Source: Melieria omissa | Taxonomy: Eukaryota; Arthropoda; Insecta; Diptera; Ulidiidae | DNA: 64,000 nt | Reading direction: 5' to 3' | NCBI GenBank assembly: GCA_963971225.1 | Contig: OZ020270.1 | Span: forward strand, 17,657,817-17,721,816 | Part shown: one piece after another, positions 57,187 through 64,000 of the stretch | Layout of the letters: the number at the start of each line of letters is the position of its first letter | How positions within the stretch are numbered: the first letter of the stretch is position 1 | Made by a program: the position numbers and the translations under genes | Notes under the pieces: model-generated | Databases searched by the model: none | Seen by the model: the letters and a program-made list of their open reading frames with translations, nothing else | What the model was told of the DNA's origin: nothing

Positions 57187-57473
57187 CTGCCACTAGTGTC
57201 CGGCCATCGTGGTGAGCTCAGTTTTACACGTGAACAACAACAATTTGGCAGTTCTTGTCATACAGAATCGACGCCTGGTTGTCAAAGAGTGGCGCTACTT
57301 AGGATTTACTTTGGTGATGATGTTGCTGTTATTCGACTTGCTTTCAGCGCAGTAGGCCCCATACGCACTTCGGCTAGCCGAAAATATTCGCAAAATTGTG
57401 TGCGTTGCCTTCACACGCAATGAAATAATCAACCACCAAAAAAGCCAACAAAAGCAACAACACAATTTCACTT

Positions 57474-58566
57474 GTGCGCTTATTTTTGTGTGTATACCTT
57501 TTTTTCGTTGACGATCGCTTTCGCTTCAACAAATTTGCTGATGATGAAACTTCGACTGATGGACATATTTCTTGGTCGATTATTTGCAGGTTATATGAAT
57601 TGGATAAAAACAATTCAACCCGCCTTTGTCCCAAATTGACAACAAAGCATATTCATCCTAATTCATTTGAAAAAATGAAGGTTAAATACGCAACTCATAT
57701 TTAGCAATACTGTATCCGCAGCCATAAAATCTTTCGTTGAAAATGGCTGTTATAATGATTGCAAAGAAAAAGCTTCGTCCACAGCTATATTTATTGAAAA
57801 AACAAACAGACTTTTTGATTGTTTGAATAGCCATGTTCTTTTTGATAAAAAACCTTTCCGATCAGCTCTTCGTGAGAATAACAATATCCAAAATTATTTG
57901 AAGGAAATGAAAAACTATGTCAAAAGTTGTCAGTATTCTAAAACTGTATACTGTTGAAAAGGTATAGTTTTATCAATTACTTCCGTTTTGTCTCTTTCAC
58001 AAGATATCTGGGCGGAAAAATCCAATTTTCTTTTATTATCAAGACTTAATCAAGAAAATCTTGATTATTGAAAATCTTTTTTATTTGGTAAGAAAAAGCG
58101 GAGTTACAAACAATAATCCTTCACTTTTTGAGTTTGACCATATTCTTGCGTTAATGATCTCAATGAAAATAATAGCATTTAAGGCAGGAACCTTCAGTGT
58201 GATGGTTCCCTTCGTTATTCCTCTGGTTTCATATTGATGCAAACTATTGAAAAATTTGACTGTCATAACTGCAAAAAGTTAATAAAAGATGAGCTTTGTA
58301 ATTTACAAAGAAACGAAATGTTTATATTTTTCAAAAATTTCAACTATTTTAACAGTAGTTTAAAACTAAAAGCTCCAATCGACTAATTTTTTTTGTTTCA
58401 AAAATCGTTTACAACACATTTCATACGTTTTTTAAGGAAAACCCTCATACCTCCAATATAAAAAAGCTTTTGTACAATCTGTGTGTTGCAAACGTAACAA
58501 AGTAGATGAATACAAAATGGGATTTTCAGAACCGTCTACTTGTTGGGAACATGAGCAATTTATATT
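57474..58566 (+). pseudogene. P-element-type (THAP9-like) transposase, C-terminal part
   Basis: Broken frames with characteristic P-transposase blocks: SWSIICRLYELDKNN, SFEKMKVKYATH, FSNTVSAAIKSFVENG, FIEKTNRLFDCLNSHV and KPFRSALRENNN (57.5-57.95 kb). These are followed by NFLLLSRLNQENLD, SGVTNNNPSLFEFDH and RYSSGFILMQTIEKFDC with CHNC (58.0-58.3 kb). Frameshift near 57,703; stops near 57,956 and 58,066. The N-terminal THAP finger is not seen. The family performs GTP-dependent cut-and-paste transposition. Helitron H2 begins just after it. Confidence 0.78.
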
Positions 58567-58569
58567 AAA

Positions 58570-59430
58570 CTAGCTGACCCGGCGAACTTCGTCCCGCACG
58601 TAGGAAAATATTAATGTATGCTTATTGAAAGAAATGGCGAATAGGCGTTTGCTTCTTGCGTTCACAAAGTTACTTTTGAACCGCTTTTTCGTAGATTACC
58701 CTTGTATACCAACATATTCAGTGCTGTTGTCCTCAGCCCATGCTACTCCATGTAAAAATTTGGGCGTTCACTATATTGAAGTGTTCACTACATAGGGTGT
58801 TCACTATACCCAGACACGTTTATATATAGATTTAAGTTATATAGGTGATGCCACGCCCCCTTGTTCAATACCCGCACCATCCCCTCTGTCGAAAGATTTG
58901 AATAAATGGTAGGTTCGTGCTTAATTTCATTGCTGTGCGACTTATAGTTCAGCGAAATATTTGGGTCACAAAAAATGTGCCTCGCCCCTTGTCCAACGCC
59001 CATCAAATCTTACCAGTAGAATGACTCATCTATGGGTCGACGCTATACCATATTTCAATGCTGTGCGCCTTACAATTTCAAAGATATTCCATTATTAAGA
59101 TTTAGCTTGTATGAGTGGTGCCATGCCCCCTCGTCCAATACCCGCCCCATTCCCTCTGTCGCAGGACATGACTGAATAGTAAGTTCGTAGTGAATTTAAT
59201 TGATGTGTGACTTATGATTCCAAAGTTATTATCTGAAAATATGCAAAATTCACGGTCAAAGATGGCATGGATTTTCCGAGTTTCCCAATAGATTTTCTGG
59301 AATTTTCTTTTGGCACGAACCTGAACTGACTTAATACGAATCGAACAAAACAAACCCCATGAAAATCGGCCGTTCCGTTTGAGCGTGATGCGGTCACACA
59401 CATACTGCCACTCTCTTTTATATATATAGA
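58570..59430 (-). mobile_element. Non-autonomous Helitron (copy H2)
   Basis: The minus strand begins TCTATATATATAAAAGAGAG and ends GTTCGCCGGGTCAGCTAG, inserted between A (58,569) and T (59,431). An internal former 5' end TCTATATATAAACGTG marks a junction at 58,830/58,831, as in H1 and H3. Contains one to two divergent copies of the tandem unit. No ORF of Helitron proteins. Confidence 0.88.
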
Positions 59431-60140
59431 TTACTTTTAATAATTTTGCTAAGAAAAAATTGCACATGGTTAAGAGAGCAAATTGCAAGTAAAACGAAAA
59501 ATAAGAATAAAATAAAAATACTAAAGAACACATAAAATTACTAAATAATATAAATTTTAAGGAAATGATAATAATAAATAGTAATATGTTGCTGTTAATA
59601 TATGAATTTGAAAAATTTATCGGTATGAATTTTATTAGGCCAGAAGGCAACGTAGCCTACATGAATGCCAACATTGCACAGCAGAAATTCATGGTTTTAG
59701 TTTTTTTTCAATAGGAACGCACACTCTACTGTACGCCTTTGCGAATTCACATGGTTCATTTTTCATAGCAGAACCGAAAGCCATGGAAATTCAATTTGCT
59801 TTTTATCTTGTGCAGTTGCTCGTATTGTTTTCATTCACCTCAGCGCATACACAAGCAACACGCACATTTATTTTCACACGGACACACACCCTTGCATATT
59901 CGAATTTGCAAACGATACGCCGCGGCGCGCCGTTTCGTGCTCATCAGCACAGCACAGCTTGCAATTGATGTTCCTTGTCGAACATCCCACAAAGAATGAA
60001 GATGAACTTCCAAAATTGAAGTTTGGCGAAGCCAGCGACAAAACTTCGTATAGCCGAAGTACGTGTGGGACCTACTGTGCTAGATTTGCGTGACCGAAAA
60101 ATTGTGTACTGCGTGGTACCTCTATGTGTTTATTTGCTTA
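59431..60140. other. Unassigned DNA; right part shared with flank of Z3
   Basis: 60,000-60,147 (including ATAGCCGAAGTACGTGTGGG) is an inverted, diverged copy of 54,514-54,620. The rest has no recognised feature. A short frame at 59,783-59,968 starts with a hydrophobic stretch but is probably chance. Confidence 0.4.
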
Positions 60141-60379
60141 GTGATACCACAGATAACTCATCATATAGATGTCCAGCGGCCAAGGAAAAAATGTGTCAAA
60201 AAGTTCGACAAATTTGGCCTCCGATAAGAGCTTTTTGGCCTCTAATGTCACTCACACAAACACCGCTTCACACGCATTGTGCTCTGTTTTGAGATACAGA
60301 AATATGTGATTTTTAGTCAAAACGGCGTTTGTCTGTAGTTATCATACCTTTTAAGCAGCCAGTCGGGATTGAGTGTTGA

Positions 60380-60432
60380 TGGTCAAACGCGCAAGCGGGA
60401 GTGTCTCGGACGACGAGTTCGCGGTTCAATCC
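60380..60432 (+). other. tRNA-like module 1 of Z2
   Basis: A box TGGTCAAACGCG (one mismatch to TRGYNNANNNGG) and B box GTTCAATCC (fits GWTCRANNC), 44 bp apart start to start, as in tRNA genes. Conserved in Z1 and Z3. Acceptor pairing is not evident, so it is not called a tRNA. Confidence 0.6.
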
Positions 60433-61174
60433 TCATTGTAACCGCCAAAAATTTTTTAATGGCTTCTTTTTAAATATATATTCCTTTTTCTACGACCAGT
60501 GAAAAAAAGATGAATGAACAATTTATTTGGTTTCTAGATCTTATGATTGGTGAATTGTTTGGTTTTGGAGACACATATAATTGTTCGCAAGTTTTAAAAT
60601 CAATCAACCAAGCGCAGCATACGATTACAAACAACCATACAGCAAAAAGATTCGGTTGGTGATGACAGGCGCTCATGGGCGTACCTAGGTATGGGTAGAG
60701 GAGGGTAGCTCCCCCTACATAATTCTATATTTTATATACATATACTCAGAAATCTATATTCTATTCTATTTGAATTTTATATTCTGAATTCGGAAATGTA
60801 GTTATGTCTTTGACCCCTTTAATTTGTTGCCAGGCACTTGCTTTTCGCAAAAAAAAAATGAAAAGATCGGCAAATATTCCAAAACGAATGTAATTGTTCA
60901 GCGGTCACTTCATTGTCGCAATACAGTTACGCCGACGCAGAGGATAGACCTGCTGGCGCCGCAGCTATTGACAATGCGTTGCCTTAGCAACGATGTGTAT
61001 GTATCATGCAAAAGAAAATTATTTTCTTTATATTCTTTGATTATGCACAAAATTTTTAGTGCCGATTCATTTATATCACATTTTTTGAACACATTATTAA
61101 TTTCCGGTATAACCGATTAAAAAGGTTTATAAAAAAAAACGTTAAATGTTAAGAAAAATTTTGTTTCTCGCCCA

Positions 61175-61246
61175 GCCTTGAACCCGAGGCGAAATTTACG
61201 AAAAAGAAATTACGGATATCTGATGTGCTGTCTACCTGTTACACCA
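61175..61246 (-). other. tRNA-like module 2 of Z2
   Basis: The minus strand has A box TGGTGTAACAGG (exact) and B box GTTCAAGGC (exact fit to GWTCRANNC) within CTCGGGTTCAAGGCTGGG. Spacing is somewhat longer than in a simple tRNA. Same module in Z1. Confidence 0.6.
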
Positions 61247-61484
61247 AATACAGTACGTGATCGTTGTAGCTAAAATCATAAATATATGTTGCAAAAAAGA
61301 ATATCACAAGCAAGAAAAGAAATTCAAAGTTAATTCAATACGACAAAAGTTCTGGATGAGCACATGCAGTTGTGTGCGTAAAATAGCTTTGCGGAAAAAA
61401 GCTGTAATTCAGAGCTTGAAATTTTTGTGCCGTTTTCGTCGTATGAGACTGGACATCTATATGATGAGTTATCTGTGGTGATAC

Positions 61485-61887
61485 TATGTAGTGATTTATT
61501 TCGGCTGTCGCTTTGGGTCGCTGCCTCGTGACGTGCTCTTCATTTCCTATTTTCGCGTTTTTTTGCTACATTTACAAAGTTGTTTTATTTTGGATGGATC
61601 CTTTAATTTCATATGTTTGCTTTGCTTTGGTTTGATTCGTTTGTAGTTAGTTAAAATTTAATTTATTTGGAGTTTTTTCTTTTAATTTTCTTTCTCTTGT
61701 TGCTTTCTTATTTATTTGTTTTATATGGTTTTCCCATTTTACGCGTGACAGTTTTTGATGGTTGACTGCTGCTTGCGTTCTGTTGGCTGGCGACATCGGC
61801 AATTGTTGCTTGTATTGTTGTTGCTGTCAATTTGTACTATTTTACTAAGTCTTAGACATAGTTCGGCTATGGCTCCGCCTGTTGCTT
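61485..61887. other. T-rich unassigned DNA
   Basis: Right flank of Z2. T-rich with no coding frame or repeat boundary seen. Confidence 0.4.
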
Positions 61888-64000
61888 CTATTATTATTAT
61901 TATTATTTAAAAGAGCAGTAATTATAAATAATTATTACACTTACGAGCTAAAGCACTGGCTGCTGAGGCCATCGGCTTTTGATAACGAAATAATTTTTAC
62001 TACATTCTAATTTGGCTTATACAAATCTAGATATATTTACATTAATTAATGAATAACGAAGTAATTAAATTTTTAATTTACAAAGTGATATGTACTTAGA
62101 AATAAGACTAATATTACTGTCATCTGTCCGTTTAAGGTAGTCTGAGGGTTTGTTGTGATTGAAGATTGAGGTTCTGATGTGTACTAGAGCTGGGCAGGTA
62201 ACGATGAGATGACACGCTGTCAGATCACTTGATCCACAAAATGGGCAGGATTCTTTGTCTGTGCCATTTAGGAGGTGACAATGAGTAGTAATCGTGTGGC
62301 CTAATCTAAGTCGAACGAACGTTTTTATATTGTTGCACGTAGCATCAGGTGGGTATACTGGTCTTAATCCGGAAGCGTTGTATATTTTATAATTGTGTTG
62401 GTAGTTGGCCCACTCATCTTTGAAGCATTGCTGTATATGTTTTTTTACAAGGTTTTTTATGTCTTTAACGGTGAAGTATTCGAAAAAATGTAATGGTTCT
62501 TTAGATGCTTCTTTAGCTCTTTCATCGGCTATTTCGTTACCATGTATACCGACATGTCCCGGTACCCACATGATTTTAATCACATTTTTGTGTTGTAGTA
62601 AGGTGTTTCGAATTTTTGCGATCAGTGGAGTAATATTGGTGTTATTGAAAATCGCTTCAATTACCGACCTACTATCACTGCAAATAACGGAATGTTTTCC
62701 ACTCTTGGCTGCGAAGAGTACCGCTTCAAATAATGCAGCGGCTTCGGCTGTGTATACCGAGCAGTACGATGGCAATAGACCAGCGGTTATAGTGATACCG
62801 AGCTCGTTCATTACTGCAAATGAGGTGCTGGTATCAGATTTTGAGCCGTCAGTAAATAATAATTGCCACTCCGCTTTAAAAGGTTGTATGGTTTCGCTGT
62901 AAAGTTGCTTGTATTCGTTTGGACTTGTGGAGAGTTTTGCATGCTTCAGTAGGTTGCTGATGAGAAGGGAAGTGGGAATTGACCACGGTAAGTGCATTTC
63001 AAGATTGGTTAGAGCCGGTGTAGATATAATGTCAAGCTGTTCTATTAGTGTTAATATCCTTGACATTGATGATGGTTTGTTGGTCTTAGTTTTGTTTTTC
63101 ATAGCAGATTCAATAAATGAAAACAACATTTTGCTCGGCAGTGCAAGATTTTTGGAATCAGCATCATTGTGTTGTTCATTACTCTATTAGGAATGTCTGG
63201 TAAGCCCGCTTCTGCTAATATCGCTTTGATTGGAGAGGTAGGAAATGCCCGAATACTCCTCCTAGCTGCAGCTTGGTAAGGGGCTTGTAGGCGTCTTAAA
63301 TGAGTTTTTGCGCAATGTCCGTATATTGCAAGTCCGAAGTCTATTTTTGATAATATTAAAGCTCTAGTTATATTTACAAGAATTCTTATATGTACTAGAC
63401 TATGTTTAGAAGACAAGTATTTTATGATATTAAGTCTTGCAAGTAAGTTAAGTCTAAGATATTCACAATGATCCTTATATATTAGTCTTTTATCAAATAT
63501 AATACCCAAAATTCTAAGTGTATTAGCGTGAGGAATTAGAGAGTTAGCCATAAAGAGGGAGGGAAAGGTGCAATTATGTTTTCTACAGATATGAAAAGAA
63601 GAGCTCTTGTTTGCCGATAGACTGGCTCCTGATGATTTAGCCCAGTTGCTTAGGTCTGATAGGATATTGGTGACAGAGATCTTAATTTGGTTTAAATCTT
63701 TAATTTTTGAGAAAATAATTACATCGTCAGCGTAAGAAAAATGTTCAATTTGGGGATAGGCGGATATTATGGAACTTACTTTATTAAAGGCAATAGTGAA
63801 CAAAATTACGGAAAGTGGCGAGCCTTGCGGAATGCCATTAAATAGGGGATGGATTTTGGATTTAAAATTGTTGACCCGAACGAAAAATTTGCGGTTGCAT
63901 AAATAAGCTTTAACTACATTGTAAATTTTTTCTCCTATTTTCCAACGTTTAAGTTCTTTAAGGACAACATGCGCTCCAATTCTATCATACGCTTTTTCGA
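61888..64000 (-). mobile_element. I-type LINE, second copy (continues past window)
   Basis: A minus-strand LINE with a (TAA)n tail at 61,890-61,911, a 3' UTR and the C-terminal two-thirds of ORF2. It is related to, but clearly diverged from, the LINE at 2969-9477. (TAA)n tails are typical of I elements. The upstream part lies beyond 64,000. Confidence 0.88.
62065..64000 (-). pseudogene. I-type LINE ORF2: RT (partial) and RNase H
   Basis: From the window edge: EKAYDRIGAHVV, GIPQGSPLSVILF and catalytic FSYADDVIIFSKI (about 63.7 kb), then the RT thumb region. The frame shifts near 63,100-63,190. RNase H follows: LLFTDGSKSDTSTSFAV, YTAEAAALFEAV, CSDSRSVIEAI and MWVPGHVGIHGNEIADERAK. The C-terminal zinc-like cluster CPFCGSSDLTACHL is near 62,240. 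The stop is at 62,065. Sequence beyond the window is needed for the endonuclease. Confidence 0.9.

Larger units (their letters stand above)
54743..57205 (+). mobile_element. TIR-flanked element carrying a captured gene fragment (V)
   Basis: GGCCGGACACTAGTGGCAG at 54,743-54,761 is perfectly inverted at 57,187-57,205. Further inverted homology (AGTAAATCCTAAGTAGCGCC) lies outside at about 54,709 and 57,315. Inside are AT-rich DNA (54.77-55.59 kb), three exon-like segments and an AT-rich tail. Flanking octamers are GGCCGGAC and GTCCGGCC if the ends are taken at ACTAGT, a palindrome rather than a clear direct repeat. Class unknown. Confidence 0.6.
60148..61477. mobile_element. Z family copy 2 (complete, uninterrupted)
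   Basis: A 1330-bp copy with TIR CACAGATAACTCATCATATA and a 7-bp direct repeat GTGATAC (60,141-60,147; 61,478-61,484). Carries the empty TTAA site used by MITE c in Z1. Two tRNA-like modules point toward each other: plus strand 60,380-60,432 and minus strand 61,175-61,246. Confidence 0.9.

Noticed and set aside
59783..59968. Short secreted peptide with N-terminal hydrophobic stretch
   Set aside because: Only 61 codons with a second overlapping frame of equal length, in a repeat-rich flank; no support beyond hydrophobicity.

Overview
The window is eukaryotic, almost certainly a fly (Diptera, Brachycera; a tephritid-type genome would fit, which is inference). Support for this: AT-rich sequence, insect-style I, RTE and LOA-like LINEs, Ty3/Gypsy and BEL/Pao retroelements, P-like, Tc1/mariner, Tigger, hAT, PIF/Harbinger and piggyBac-like DNA transposons, and Helitrons carrying tandem repeats. 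No intact host gene was found. The only gene-like exons (about 55.6-56.4 kb) are a broken three-exon pseudogene inside a TIR-flanked element.

Layout. 1-17 kb is a deep nest: an old Ty3/Gypsy copy was split by a hAT element (8-bp target duplication). The hAT interval holds a Harbinger-type MITE, itself split by a full-length I-type LINE and by a Helitron that carries a mariner deletion derivative, plus an RTE LINE interrupted by a TTAA-type MITE. 17-21 kb: LOA/R1-like LINE, Harbinger transposase remnant, Helitron end, unassigned DNA. 21-27 kb: fold-back Tc1-like element, piggyBac-like MITE, second Harbinger-type MITE, hairpin element, 1.3-kb mariner-like copy. 26-32 kb: a Tc3-like fossil invaded by four copies of a 0.6-kb MITE that carries a tRNA-like module. 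33-40 kb: a TIR family with a filled and an empty TTAA site, a P-like element containing a second tRNA-module family (called Z here), and a Tc1-like fossil with two MITE insertions. 40-44.5 kb: Tigger elements, BEL/Pao gag remnant, second RTE copy. 46-53 kb: a Helitron split by a nearly complete Ty3/Gypsy element with both LTRs. 53-61.5 kb: LINE fragment, truncated Z copy, gene-capturing TIR element, P-transposase fossil, Helitron, full Z copy. 62-64 kb: second I-type LINE running off the window.

How the pieces relate. Most insertions are dated relative to one another by nesting, and several have a paralogous empty site elsewhere in the window (TTAA MITEs in the RTE, in the AGCCTAGG family and in Z; the Harbinger-type MITE in Gypsy; Gypsy in the Helitron). 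Two unrelated TIR families carry tRNA-like sequence with A-box and B-box motifs. Every autonomous-type element seen carries disabling lesions, apart from the first I-type LINE, whose ORF2 is open but internally duplicated and whose ORF1 lacks an in-frame ATG. Boundaries, target duplications and motif matches were read by eye; family names are assignments by motif, not by database search.
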